Assembly (NCBI RefSeq): GCF_007830735.1
Contig: NZ_VLLN01000012.1
Span: forward strand, 1-64,000
DNA length: 64,000 nucleotides
Direction of reading: 5' to 3'
Source of the DNA: Geobacter argillaceus
Lineage (GTDB): Bacteria; Desulfobacterota; Desulfuromonadia; Geobacterales; DSM-12255
Each line of letters opens with the position of its first letter. Positions within the stretch are counted from its first letter, which is position 1. Both the position numbers and the translations under genes were made by a program. The notes below the pieces were generated by a model, which made no database searches, was not told the DNA's origin, and was given only the letters and a program-made list of their open reading frames with translations. Below, one piece after another: positions 33,114-44,025 of this stretch.

Positions 33114-34127
33114 TCATGCCGATCCGAGAAACTCCTTGATTCTGGCTACTTCATCCATGAGATGGGCAAATCCCTGGAACGTCAGCGACTGCGGTCCGTC
33201 TGACAGGGCTTTTTCCGGTTCCGGGTGTACCTCGACGAGGACGCCGTGGGCACCGGCAATCAGTGCTGCCTTGGCCATGGGCGAAACCAGGCTCCGTTTG
33301 CCGGTGGCGTGGGACGGGTCCACCATGATCGGGAGATGGGACAGCTCCTTGGCAAGCGGCACAATGGCAAGGTCAAGCGTGTTGCGGGTGGCGGTCTCGA
33401 AGGTCCGTATGCCGCGTTCGCAGAGGATGACCTGATGGTTTCCTTCGGCCAGGATGTACTCCGCGGCAGCGAGAAACTCTTCCAGGGTGGCACTCATGCC
33501 GCGCTTGAGGAGAACCGGTTTTTTTGCGCGGCCCACTTCCCGCAGCAAGTCGAAATTCTGCATGTTGCGGGCGCCGACCTGGAGGAGGTCGGCGTGTTCG
33601 GCCACCAGACCGACGTTGTCGGGGCTCATTACCTCGGTAACGATGGGGAGTCCGGTTTCTTTGCCGGCCATGGTCAGGAGCTTGAGTCCTTCTTCCCGAA
33701 GTCCCTGGAAGGTGTGGGGACCGGTGCGTGGTTTGAACGCGCCGCCCCGCAGGAGGTCTGCCCCGGCTTTTTTCACCGCACGGGCGGTTTTGAGGATCTG
33801 CTCTTCGCTTTCCACCGCGCAGGGGCCTGCAGCCACCACAGGTCGACGGCCTTCGCCGATTTCCACCCCTCCCACCCGGACAATGGTCGGCCGCGGATGG
33901 AAATCCCGTGAGACCAACTTGTAGGGTTTGGACACATGGATGACTTCCTGGACACCGGGGAGGTCGCGTATGGTGGAGTCGTCCACGTACCCCTTGTTTC
34001 CCAGCACGCCAATGGCGGTTCGCTCGCTCCCGGGTATGGGGGCAGCGGTGAGTCCCAGGGCTGCCACTGCCCTGGTGACTGCCTCGATCTGCCTGGTTCC
34101 TGCCTTGTGGTGCATGACGATGAGCAT
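33114..34127 (-). CDS. aroF: 3-deoxy-7-phosphoheptulonate synthase
   Basis: The 337-residue enzyme has a ~70-residue N-terminal ferredoxin-like/regulatory part and a TIM barrel with [50 protein letters not shown] and [11 protein letters not shown]. This is the type I-beta DAHP synthase, first step of the shikimate pathway. Confidence 0.93.
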   Translation of the reverse strand: MLIVMHHKAGTRQIEAVTRAVAALGLTAAPIPGSERTAIGVLGNKGYVDDSTIRDLPGVQEVIHVSKPYKLVSRDFHPRPTIVRVGGVEIGEGRRPVVAAGPCAVESEEQILKTARAVKKAGADLLRGGAFKPRTGPHTFQGLREEGLKLLTMAGKETGLPIVTEVMSPDNVGLVAEHADLLQVGARNMQNFDLLREVGRAKKPVLLKRGMSATLEEFLAAAEYILAEGNHQVILCERGIRTFETATRNTLDLAIVPLAKELSHLPIMVDPSHATGKRSLVSPMAKAALIAGAHGVLVEVHPEPEKALSDGPQSLTFQGFAHLMDEVARIKEFLGSA

Positions 34128-34269
34128 GACCCCTCCAGATTACTTAGTCTTGTCATACCTTACCAGTCAAAGGTCTGCGGGTCAACAGGCGGGCAGGGAA
34201 ACGGTCTTGCAAAACCGAGCCATTAGGGTACAATGGGGCACCACAGCGATTTACCGGGGAGAATGCCTT

Positions 34270-34554
34270 GTGCACCTTAAAGACGACCAGATAATCCGCC
34301 TTGCCGAAAAAGTTCTCGATGACCTGCTGGCAGCCAAGCTGGTCACGGTGAAAAAGGAGCGGGGGAAGCTCGTGCAGGCCATCAGGGACGCACTTGTTGC
34401 GGATCAGAAGACCGAAGAGACGTTGGAGCGGGATGCCGAGCGTCTTCTGGAGCAGAGTCTCGCCGCCATGGGGGACGGGGCCGGTATTGACCGCCACAAG
34501 ATGCTCAGGATGATCAAGGAAAAGCTGGCCAAGGAGCGTAAGATCGTCCTCTGA
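34270..34554 (+). CDS. DUF507 protein, first of a tandem pair
   Basis: GTG 34270 follows GGGGAGA. The 94-residue protein (LKDDQIIRLAEKVLDDLLA ... HKMLRMIKEKLAKERKIVL) belongs to DUF507, of unknown function. It is followed by a paralogous gene 37 bases later. Confidence 0.8.
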   Translation: MHLKDDQIIRLAEKVLDDLLAAKLVTVKKERGKLVQAIRDALVADQKTEETLERDAERLLEQSLAAMGDGAGIDRHKMLRMIKEKLAKERKIVL

Positions 34555-34591
34555 CCGTTCGTTTGTCAATCCACTCTTGGCAGGATACTCA

Positions 34592-34864
34592 ATGCATATC
34601 TCTGAAGACCGTATTTCCCATCTGGCCCACCGGGTCATGGAGAAGCTCTGGCGCGACGATCTTGCCGATTTTAGCGACGAGCCCCGCGCCCTCAACCGGG
34701 TTAAGGACTCGATAACCGCTTTTTTTGCGGTTTCCGAGGAGATTGACGAGGCGGTGCGCAAGAAACTCGCCTCCTACTCCCAGGCCAAGGTGCCGGGAAG
34801 CCGGGAATGGGAGATCCTGTACCGGAAATTTTATCAGGAAGAGGCTGCAAAACGGAAATGGTGA
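34592..34864 (+). CDS. DUF507 protein, second of a tandem pair
   Basis: ATG 34592 gives 90 residues (MHISEDRISHLAHRVMEKLW ...). It resembles its upstream neighbour at the N-terminus (IxxLAxxVxxxL) and ends at WEILYRKFYQEEAAKRKW. Such tandem arrangement is usual in Geobacter-type genomes. It overlaps the next gene by seven bases. Confidence 0.8.
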   Translation: MHISEDRISHLAHRVMEKLWRDDLADFSDEPRALNRVKDSITAFFAVSEEIDEAVRKKLASYSQAKVPGSREWEILYRKFYQEEAAKRKW

Positions 34865-35442
34865 TCCCGGGTACGCGCGTCAGTCTGAGAAAGTCAGCGT
34901 TTTTGCTCTTCGCCGTGGCCTCCCTGCTCCTCGTTGGCGGCTGTGCCAGTGAAAACAGGGTGCTGGTTGCCAGATCCTTTACCGTTCCGGCTACCCAGGA
35001 AGTGCTGCCCATTCTCCCCTTTGTCGGCACCCTGGTTCCCGAGACATTTTCCACGGCAGTCTTCGATAACTGTGTCGACATCCTCAACGACAACCACGCC
35101 CAAACCTCTATCAAGTGGTTTTCGATCATCAAGGACGATCTGCAGGAGGTGACCAAGGCCCTTCCTCCGGATCATCTGTATGTTTCCGGCGAACTCTGGA
35201 GCTATATCGAGAGCTCCGGCTGCTGTTCCACCGAACTCCAGGTCAAGGCCAGGGTCAGAGTGCTGAAGGCCGGGACACAGGAACAGCTGTACGAGGCTGA
35301 AATCCCCATGAGCAGTTTCTTCGAACACGATCGCTCCACCCTTACAACGGAGCGGAGCCGTCTGGCGATGCGCCTTTCCAGTGAGATGGCGGCCCAGATT
35401 CTCAACGTACTGAAGAGCAGAGCGCCAGCACCCTTTCCGTAA
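34858..35442 (+). CDS. Lipoprotein of unknown function
   Basis: ATG 34858 gives ~194 residues with a signal ending in the lipobox VGGC. The mature part has DNCVDILNDNHAQTSIKW and SSGCCSTELQVKARVRVL. I do not recognise the family; it looks like an ABC-type-tripartite or GNA1162-like outer-membrane-anchored protein, but this is not firm. It is coupled to the DUF507 genes by overlap. Confidence 0.6.
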   Translation: MVIPGTRVSLRKSAFLLFAVASLLLVGGCASENRVLVARSFTVPATQEVLPILPFVGTLVPETFSTAVFDNCVDILNDNHAQTSIKWFSIIKDDLQEVTKALPPDHLYVSGELWSYIESSGCCSTELQVKARVRVLKAGTQEQLYEAEIPMSSFFEHDRSTLTTERSRLAMRLSSEMAAQILNVLKSRAPAPFP

Positions 35443-35480
35443 TCCCCCCTGCCGTTTTCTAAATTTTTTTGCTTACGCCC

Positions 35481-35509
35481 TTGATTTTTGTCCAAGCCCT
35501 GTTTATATT
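35481..35509 (+). promoter_or_regulatory. Sigma-70 promoter for groESL
   Basis: TTGATT (35481-35486) and TATATT (35504-35509), 17-base spacer, immediately before CIRCE. Confidence 0.6.
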
Positions 35510-35519
35510 GTGACCGTGA

Positions 35520-35546
35520 TTAGCACTCAACAGTTGTGAGTGCTAA
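35520..35546. promoter_or_regulatory. CIRCE operator
   Basis: Perfect TTAGCACTC-N9-GAGTGCTAA, the HrcA repressor site. It lies between the promoter and groES, so the groESL operon is under HrcA heat-shock control. Confidence 0.97.
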
Positions 35547-35596
35547 TTTTTTTCCAAATACAACTCGAATTTACACGAAGAAAGGAGAAGTACCGC

Positions 35597-35884
35597 ATGA
35601 AACTCAGACCTTTGCAGGACCGCATCATCGTAAAGAGGCTCGAAGAAGAGAGCAAGACTGCCGGGGGTATCTTCATCCCGGAGACCGCCAAGGAAAAACC
35701 TCAGCGCGGTGAAATCATTGAAGTTGGCAATGGCAAGAAGACCGAAGACGGTAAGGTGTTGCCTCTGGACGTGAAAAAGGGCGACAAGGTGCTGTTCGGC
35801 AAGTATGCCGGTACCGAGATTAAGCTGGAAGGCGAAGAGTACCTGATGATGCGTGAGGATGACATCCTGGCAGTCATCGAGTAA
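35597..35884 (+). CDS. groES: Co-chaperonin GroES
   Basis: The 96-residue protein ([19 protein letters not shown] ... [11 protein letters not shown]) has the mobile loop [12 protein letters not shown] 35597 follows AAGAAAGGAG. It forms the lid of GroEL. Confidence 0.98.
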   Translation: MKLRPLQDRIIVKRLEEESKTAGGIFIPETAKEKPQRGEIIEVGNGKKTEDGKVLPLDVKKGDKVLFGKYAGTEIKLEGEEYLMMREDDILAVIE

Positions 35885-35953
35885 TTCAAGCAATCTGATA
35901 GGGTCGCAGGCCGGCCCAGCAAGGGCTGACAGACGTTTGTCCCTAAAAGATAA

Positions 35954-37630
<1,677 letters not shown>

Positions 37631-37710
37631 GAACTGTCCACACAGTGGACAAAGCAAAAGGTAGTAGTTTTATCAGTAGGTGAGTTTTCGACCACAAGAC
37701 GTAGTGTTCG

Positions 37711-37750
37711 CAGCCCTCATTCGACTTCGGTCGGGTGAGGGCTGTTTTTG
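37711..37750 (+). terminator. Terminator after groEL
   Basis: CAGCCCTCA / TGAGGGCTG (37711-37719, 37736-37744), with an inner CGAC-TTCG-GTCG, then TTTTTG. Confidence 0.9.
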
Positions 37751-38238
37751 TTATGGGTGAATTGATGCTGATAATATTGAGGAGTTTTGTTGACACTTGA
37801 CCAAGAAATGGCAATCAGGAAGCTCAGTTTACTGTGGCTAAACAAACTGCTACTTGTCGACGGTGGGGGGCATCCCAAGCTGCCGGTACCCCTCGTTCAC
37901 GCCAGACGCGGGTTTCCGGACGAACACTATTTAATATACTTTTAAAAGCATTATCTATACTATTGAGGACAGTGAATAATGCTCCGATATTATTCACAGC
38001 TCTTTAAGACTAATTATTTCTAACAACCCACCCCTGACAGTTGCACATATGGACTTTGATTTGTTCCAACCAATCTATCTAATTATTAAGTAACACTACC
38101 TCATAGTCATCCCACTAAAGCTGCAATACTGACATCCAACCTAAACCAGTAGATTGCGAACCGAGAAACATTCACGACCCATCGCCAAAACAGAAGCCAC
38201 CGAAATCCCAACAGCTTTTTTTCAGAAAAGGAAATCTT
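37751..38238. other. AT-rich intergenic region before lpxD
   Basis: No convincing gene lies in these 488 bases. A perfect 9-bp hairpin GTGAATAAT / ATTATTCAC (37972-37997) is the only clear structure. Base composition is clearly lower in GC than the flanks, so it may hold the lpxD promoter or foreign DNA. Confidence 0.5.
37972..37997. repeat. 9-bp perfect inverted repeat
   Basis: GTGAATAAT-GCTCCGAT-ATTATTCAC, possibly an operator. Confidence 0.4.
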
Positions 38239-39294
38239 GTGAATAAAACATTGCAGGAATTGGCCGATTATCTGGACGGCCACATCATAGGTGATCCTAC
38301 GGTTATCATCAGAGGCCTCGGTACCCTGGATGATGCCGGTGAAGGACAGATATCCTTCCTCGCCAACAGGAAATACGCCCTGAAGGTACAGACAACACGT
38401 GCAACAGCTGTCATCATCCCCCCTGACACGGACCCTTTTGACCACAATGCGCTTATCGTGGCCAATCCATACCTTGCCTTTGCCAAACTACTTACCTTAT
38501 TTTCCGCTAAGCCAAGAAAAGCCCGGGGGATTATGGCTGGTGCTCATGTCGATGAAAGCGCCGTCATCGGCAAGGAAGCGTCCGTCTACCCTGGCACCTA
38601 TATTGCCGAGGGGGTTCACATTGGAGACCGGGTAACGCTACATCCGAATGTCACTCTGTACGAAGGGGTCGTTGTAGGTGATGACGTTACGCTGCACGCA
38701 GGGGTGTCTGTACGGGAAGGGTGCCTGATCGGCAACAGAGTCACCATCCATAACGGCACGGTCATCGGGAGCGACGGCTTCGGGTACGCACCGGATGGCA
38801 CTTCATGGTTCAAAATTCCGCAGATCGGTAATGTTATCATAGAAGATGATGTGGAAATCGGCGCTAATGCCGCCGTTGACAGGGCGGCCCTCGATACGAC
38901 CCGCATCGGGTACGGCACGAAAATAGACAATCTCGTCCAGGTAGCTCACAACTGCACCATTGGCAATGAGTGCATTATTGCAGCACAAGCCGGTATTGCC
39001 GGCAGCGCCAAGCTCGGACAGCATGTAAGCCTCGGTGGACAGGTCGCCATTGTCGGCCACGTTACGATTGGTGATAACGCCATGATTTCCGGCCAGTCGG
39101 GAGTGTTCGGCAGCGTGGCGCCACGTGAGATACTGAGCGGCACACCGGCCATTCCTCACCAGACAAGACTCAAAGCAGCCGCAGTCTTTCCCCATCTGCC
39201 GGAAATGCGTAAAAATCTTGCGAAGATAGGTAACCGATTGGCCAAGGTGGAGGAACAACTGGAGCCACGTCAAACAACGCCCCTGGCAGTTTAG
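38239..39294 (+). CDS. lpxD: UDP-3-O-acylglucosamine N-acyltransferase LpxD
   Basis: GTG 38239 follows AAAAGGAAA. The 351-residue enzyme has the N-terminal uridine-binding region and a left-handed beta helix of hexapeptide repeats (for example [20 protein letters not shown]), with the catalytic His in [15 protein letters not shown]. It adds the second acyl chain in lipid A synthesis. It stands alone here, away from lpxA/fabZ, so it may be an extra or relocated copy. Confidence 0.93.
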   Translation: MNKTLQELADYLDGHIIGDPTVIIRGLGTLDDAGEGQISFLANRKYALKVQTTRATAVIIPPDTDPFDHNALIVANPYLAFAKLLTLFSAKPRKARGIMAGAHVDESAVIGKEASVYPGTYIAEGVHIGDRVTLHPNVTLYEGVVVGDDVTLHAGVSVREGCLIGNRVTIHNGTVIGSDGFGYAPDGTSWFKIPQIGNVIIEDDVEIGANAAVDRAALDTTRIGYGTKIDNLVQVAHNCTIGNECIIAAQAGIAGSAKLGQHVSLGGQVAIVGHVTIGDNAMISGQSGVFGSVAPREILSGTPAIPHQTRLKAAAVFPHLPEMRKNLAKIGNRLAKVEEQLEPRQTTPLAV

Positions 39295-39352
39295 CCGGCT
39301 GCTGAAAACCGTTACGGGAAAGTCAGCGAATGTTCGGCGTACCCGGTATACA

Positions 39353-40357
39353 TCAGATATTCCCCGTGAACACCAGGATGAGAAAGAGAAAGTAAAACGC
39401 ACCGCCCACGAGCAGCGTAGAGGGGGTCAGCCGCTTTTTAACCCGGATCTGGCCATAGGCCAGCCCCACCGAGGCAAAGGTCAGCGCAGCGGTCACGAAG
39501 GCGGCGTGGGAAAGCTTCCACTCGGTCATCATGATGCCGATGGCCGTGATAATCGACCCCTGAAACACCATCGCCCCGGTTATGTTCCCGATGGCCAGGG
39601 TATCCTTCCCTTTGTTGATCCAGATAACACTGTTGAACTTCTCGGGCAGCTCCGTGGCGATCGGAGCGATGATCATGGCGAGAATGAACGGCGATATACC
39701 GAACTGCAGCGACAGGACCTGCACCTTCTCCACAAAGATGTACGCCCCCCAGACAATCAGCAGCAGCGAACAGACCACCTGGGCAAGAATGATGGAAAAA
39801 TGCGGGTCGTGGGACCTGGGCGCAAAGTAGCACGGATCGAGGTCCGCCTCCTCTACCGGCTCGTGACCGTTCCCCTTCAGGGTCTTCAGCACGTAAGCCA
39901 TGTAGGAGAGGACCAGCATCACGGCAATGACCAGCTTGAACACGGGATGGGTCAAAAACGTGGCGATCATGGCGGCTGCGTAGGTAATGAGGAAATATTC
40001 CATATCCCGACGCATGACCACGGTATCCACCCGCATGAAGGGGTAATCGTCCCGCTTCTTCCGGTTGACCATGACGGCAACGCCACTGATGAAGAGTGCC
40101 AGGGTGCCGAGCATGAATGGGGCGCCAATGATGGCGCCGACCCCGATATGGTGTCCGGCGTCCGCTGAGCCGAACAGGATGGCGATGATCGGCACCAGGG
40201 TCTCGGGCAGAGCGGTGCCGACGGCGGCAAAGATGCTGCCCACGGCCCCATCGGAAAGGTTCATTTTCTTCCCGAACCATTCGAGACCATTGGTAAAGAC
40301 AGTGGCGCCGAGCAGGATGATGGCGAGCGCCACCAGCAGCATAAGGGCATTGAACAT
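39353..40357 (-). CDS. Na+/Ca2+ exchanger family membrane protein
   Basis: The 334-residue protein has about ten hydrophobic segments and the two alpha repeats of the CaCA family (AVGTALPETLVPI and IAPIATELPEKFNSV). It would exchange cations across the inner membrane; the ion is not known. Confidence 0.8.
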   Translation of the reverse strand: MFNALMLLVALAIILLGATVFTNGLEWFGKKMNLSDGAVGSIFAAVGTALPETLVPIIAILFGSADAGHHIGVGAIIGAPFMLGTLALFISGVAVMVNRKKRDDYPFMRVDTVVMRRDMEYFLITYAAAMIATFLTHPVFKLVIAVMLVLSYMAYVLKTLKGNGHEPVEEADLDPCYFAPRSHDPHFSIILAQVVCSLLLIVWGAYIFVEKVQVLSLQFGISPFILAMIIAPIATELPEKFNSVIWINKGKDTLAIGNITGAMVFQGSIITAIGIMMTEWKLSHAAFVTAALTFASVGLAYGQIRVKKRLTPSTLLVGGAFYFLFLILVFTGNI

Positions 40358-40387
40358 GGGTGATCTCCTTCCAAAGCAAAATTAGAT

Positions 40388-40418
40388 ATATCATTTGCCC
40401 TGAAACCGCAAACGATAT
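40388..40418. promoter_or_regulatory. Operator-like dyad upstream of the exchanger gene
   Basis: ATATCATTTGC and GCAAACGATAT match at 10 of 11 positions with a 9-base spacer, about 30 bases before the exchanger start. Confidence 0.4.
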
Positions 40419-40481
40419 CATACCCCGTGACCGGTTCCTTCTGGCCGAAAGCACGCCGGTCGGCTATGGGCGACTAATCCC

Positions 40482-40511
40482 TTGACAAGGCACGGGACTA
40501 AAACATATAGC
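40482..40511 (+). promoter_or_regulatory. Sigma-70 promoter for the ExeA-like gene
   Basis: TTGACA (40482-40487) and TATAGC (40506-40511), 18-base spacer. Confidence 0.5.
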
Positions 40512-40571
40512 TGATGGGGTAACGCCGTCTACTAACCTTCATGCACGCCCTGTCGGGCCCAATGGCTACCC

Positions 40572-42233
40572 ATGTACTGGGAACACTTCGGTTTCAGCGA
40601 ACCGCCGTTCGCCCTCACGCCCAATCCGCACTTTCTCTTCCTCAGCTCCAGGCACCAGGAGGCGTTCGCCCACTTGCTCTACGCCATCGACGCGCGGGCC
40701 GGATTCATCGAACTCTCTGGTGAGGTCGGCACCGGTAAGACGACCATCATCCGGACCCTCCTCAACCAACTTGATCCGGAAACACACCGCTCGGCCCTCA
40801 TCTTCAACCCCACCCTGTCGCCCATCGGCCTGCTCCAGGCGATCAACCGCGAACTCCGTCTGCCCTCTACCGGCAGCGAAATCAGCGAACTTCTGGAGAC
40901 GTTGAACGCCTTTCTGCTGGAGGAGAACCGGGCCGGCCGGGCTGTCGTGCTCGTCATCGACGAGGCCCAGAACCTCTCTATCGAGGTCCTTGAACAGATC
41001 CGCCTCATCTCCAACCTGGAAACCGAGCGGGCCAAGCTGATCCAGGTCGTCCTGGTCGGACAGCCCGAATTGAAAACCCTGCTGGCAAAGAATGAGCTGC
41101 GCCAGCTGGATCAACGGATCACCGTCCATTATCACCTGGAGCCGATGGGCTTAGCCGATACCCGCACCTACATCCGGCACCGGATCTCCGTGGCCGCCGG
41201 CGGCCGCGAGCCGCTCTCCTTTTCGAACAGTGCCGTAAAACGGATCTACCGGTTTTCCGGAGGCATTCCCCGCCTGATCAACGGTGTCTGCGACCGGGCG
41301 CTGCTCCTGGCCTATACGAAGGAGGCCCGAACGATTACCCCGGCCATGGCGTCGCTGGCCATAGCCGACATGCGCAAGGGGGACGGCCCACCGTCGTTAG
41401 GACCCCGCTTCACGATCAGGGCTACCCTGATCGCCCTGGCGGTTGCGGCCGTCGGGGCAGTCGCCTTTTCCCGGTACAACAACCAACCGCCGGCCAGGAC
41501 GACAGTGAAGCAGAGCATTACCCCCCTCACCAGGGAAAGCACCCTGGAAGGACTTGCCGCCGCCCCTGAACAGGAGAACCGCCTGGCAGCAGCAAACGCC
41601 ATCCTCAAGGCATGGCAGATGCCGGCAGCGACGGTGGGGGCCGGGGCAATGGAGATCCGCTCCATTGCCCGGCAACGAGGTCTCACGGCAACCGAGGTAA
41701 CCGGCACGCTGGACTCCCTGGCCCGGCTCGATACGCCGGCTCTTCTCCGGATACCGCTTCCCGGCGGTGGTAGCCGGCTTCTGGCTCTGGTCAGTATCGA
41801 CCGGAACGGTGCCACCATTGCCCCTGCCGTCAACGGCCGTTCCTCCCTCACCAGGCCGGAACTGGCAGCCGTCTGGACTGGCAATGCCACGCTGTTGTGG
41901 AAAAACTTCCACGATATCTCCCCACGGTTGAAGACGGGAAGCAGGGGAAAAGGGGTCAAGCAGCTGCAGGAGTTGCTGAAAGGTGCCGGGCATTACGATG
42001 GCACGGTAAGCGGCGTCTTTGATCCGATGACGGACGGGGCGATTCGTACCTTCCAGCGGGCAGAGGGGCTCGCAGCCGATGGCAAGCCTGGCGAGCAAAC
42101 CCTGCTCCTCCTTTACCGGCGGGCAGGCGGCTTTTTCCCGCCCGGATTTTCACAATACACCGGGCAGCAGCAGCCGAACACGGAGCTCAACGGGGGATCG
42201 ACCACAATCTTGCAAACGGAGCAGAACCGATGA
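40572..42233 (+). CDS. ExeA/GspA-like ATPase with peptidoglycan-binding domain
   Basis: The 553-residue protein has an AAA ATPase (MYWEHFGFSEPPFALTPNP at the start, Walker A GEVGTGKTTII near 49-59, Walker B VVLVIDEAQNL), a single transmembrane segment near 280-297, and a periplasmic part ending in a peptidoglycan-binding domain (LKTGSRGKGVKQLQELLKGA, TDGAIRTFQRAEGLAADGKPG). In Aeromonas ExeA with ExeB inserts the type II secretin through the cell wall. The stop overlaps the GspB-like start by four bases. Confidence 0.85.
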   Translation: MYWEHFGFSEPPFALTPNPHFLFLSSRHQEAFAHLLYAIDARAGFIELSGEVGTGKTTIIRTLLNQLDPETHRSALIFNPTLSPIGLLQAINRELRLPSTGSEISELLETLNAFLLEENRAGRAVVLVIDEAQNLSIEVLEQIRLISNLETERAKLIQVVLVGQPELKTLLAKNELRQLDQRITVHYHLEPMGLADTRTYIRHRISVAAGGREPLSFSNSAVKRIYRFSGGIPRLINGVCDRALLLAYTKEARTITPAMASLAIADMRKGDGPPSLGPRFTIRATLIALAVAAVGAVAFSRYNNQPPARTTVKQSITPLTRESTLEGLAAAPEQENRLAAANAILKAWQMPAATVGAGAMEIRSIARQRGLTATEVTGTLDSLARLDTPALLRIPLPGGGSRLLALVSIDRNGATIAPAVNGRSSLTRPELAAVWTGNATLLWKNFHDISPRLKTGSRGKGVKQLQELLKGAGHYDGTVSGVFDPMTDGAIRTFQRAEGLAADGKPGEQTLLLLYRRAGGFFPPGFSQYTGQQQPNTELNGGSTTILQTEQNR

Positions 42234-42850
42234 GCCTGATACTCGATGCCTTGAGAAAGATGGAAGAGGAACGCGCGGCCCGCCGCGGAGGCTCGGTGGA
42301 TATCCGCCCCGCGGTGTTGAGCAGGCATGGCGACGAGCCACCGAAAAGCGGCAAGCTGATCACACCTGTTGTGGCAGGGGCGCTTCTGCTCCTGGCCGGC
42401 ATAGGCGCCGGCATGCTCCTGAAGGGGACCGGGCCGGCAGCGCCACCAACGCATCCGGTCGAGAACAGTGCTGCCGGGACTGAGGACAGGCCGGCATCGC
42501 CACTGCCACCGGCAGTTCCACAGACACGCCCAATGCCGGTCGAACCGGTCCGGACCCTGCCAACAGCAACCGTTTCTCCCGTGCCAGCGACAGCGCCACC
42601 GCGCAAGACAATGGCCGAAGACCCGCCAGTCACGGCATTCGAGCCGGCTGACCCGGCAATCAACATCTCCGGCATCGCCTGGCAGGAGGAACGAGCCCTG
42701 CGGCGGGCAGTGGTCAATGGCGCCCTCGTCGGCGAGGGTGCTGAGGTTGCCGGTGCCCGCATTATCGAAATCAGGGAACGCAGCGTAAAGTTCTCTCGGG
42801 GGGGACGGACCTTCGAGGTTTCCTACGCGTCAGCCTTTCCTTCCCGCTGA
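42230..42850 (+). CDS. GspB/ExeB-like protein
   Basis: The 206-residue protein starts MSLILDALRKMEEERAARRG, typical of GspB, followed by a transmembrane segment (about 42-64), a Pro-rich linker and a C-terminal T2SB domain (NISGIAWQEERALRRAVVNG). It would pair with the ExeA-like ATPase. No type II secretion genes lie next to it. Confidence 0.8.
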   Translation: MSLILDALRKMEEERAARRGGSVDIRPAVLSRHGDEPPKSGKLITPVVAGALLLLAGIGAGMLLKGTGPAAPPTHPVENSAAGTEDRPASPLPPAVPQTRPMPVEPVRTLPTATVSPVPATAPPRKTMAEDPPVTAFEPADPAINISGIAWQEERALRRAVVNGALVGEGAEVAGARIIEIRERSVKFSRGGRTFEVSYASAFPSR

Positions 42851-43056
42851 CGCACACCATTAGAATTAAATTTTTGCACATGCTCTCCGATAAAATGATA
42901 GATGTGCGGTAAATATGGGCCGAGGAACCGTTCTCACAGTAGATTCACGCCAAGGCAGCTTCCGGCAGTATCCATCTGTCGTCTCCGGCATGAGTGCGGC
43001 AATATCATAGGCAGTGTAATGCTCTCGTCTGCCCAGGACTTTGGGAAAACAGCATC
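42851..43056. other. Intergenic region, nothing identified
   Basis: About 200 bases between the GspB-like and HD-GYP genes with an AT-rich stretch; no structure I can name. Confidence 0.4.
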
Positions 43057-44025
43057 ATGAAAGACCGCTATTTCCGGCCAATAACCGTCGAATGCATCGA
43101 CCCCGCCTACTTTCCCGAAGTTGCCCTGTTCGTCAAGAACAACGGAAACTATATCCTCTACAAGAACCATGACCGTAAATTCACCGAACTGGACCGTGCC
43201 CGGCTGCAGAGGACCAATAGCGATTTTCTCTACGTCCGGGCCGGTGACATGGATCTCATCACCGAGTACCTGGAGGACAACCTGCACTCGTTGCTGGCGC
43301 GCAACGATATAAGCAACAACACCAAAGGGATTATCCTGTACCAGACCGCCGCGAACTACGTTACCGATGTGCTGGACAGTCCGGAAAAAGTGGCCAATCT
43401 GGCCCGCTGCCGCAGCCTGATCCGTCATCTGATGAAATACGTCGCCAACTCGGAGGATAGCCTCAAGGCCTTTCAGGCCATCATCGCCAACAACTACTAC
43501 ATATTCGTCCATAGCGTCCAGGTCGCCGCCCTGACCATGCTGGCCCACGACAAGCTGTTCGACCTGAACACCGACGAAATGATCGATGTCGGTATGGGCG
43601 CTCTCCTCCACGATTTCGGCATGATCTTCATTTCCAGCGATATCCTGGAAAAACCCGATGCCCTCTCCGATATCGAATATCACAAGGTGAAGCAGCATAC
43701 CCAGAAGGGGTACGATTTCCTGAAAGGGATCGGCGTCTTCAATGACGTCTCCCTGACCATCGTCCGGCATCATCACGAAAAGTACGATGGCAATGGCTAT
43801 CCGACCGGCCTCAAGGGGGACAACATCCCCCGCAGCGCCCAGCTGGCCGCCCTGTGCGACACTTATTGCGCAATGACGACCGAGCGCCCCTACCGCAAGG
43901 GGCTATCCCATGCCGACGCCATAAGGGTCATGCGGGATAAATCCTCCGGGGCATTCAACGTTGAGCTGTTCAAGCGATTCGAAGCGATACTGAGCGGACG
44001 GACTAAAGCGGAGGCAACGTCGTAA
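43057..44025 (+). CDS. HD-GYP domain protein, probable c-di-GMP phosphodiesterase
   Basis: ATG 43057 (MKDRYFRPI) gives ~322 residues. An N-terminal ~120-residue domain of unknown type precedes the HD-GYP domain, with LLHDFGM near 185 and HHHEKYDGNGYPTGL near 236-250. The catalytic residues are complete. It overlaps the end of the convergent LysR gene by 23 bases. Confidence 0.88.
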   Translation: MKDRYFRPITVECIDPAYFPEVALFVKNNGNYILYKNHDRKFTELDRARLQRTNSDFLYVRAGDMDLITEYLEDNLHSLLARNDISNNTKGIILYQTAANYVTDVLDSPEKVANLARCRSLIRHLMKYVANSEDSLKAFQAIIANNYYIFVHSVQVAALTMLAHDKLFDLNTDEMIDVGMGALLHDFGMIFISSDILEKPDALSDIEYHKVKQHTQKGYDFLKGIGVFNDVSLTIVRHHHEKYDGNGYPTGLKGDNIPRSAQLAALCDTYCAMTTERPYRKGLSHADAIRVMRDKSSGAFNVELFKRFEAILSGRTKAEATS

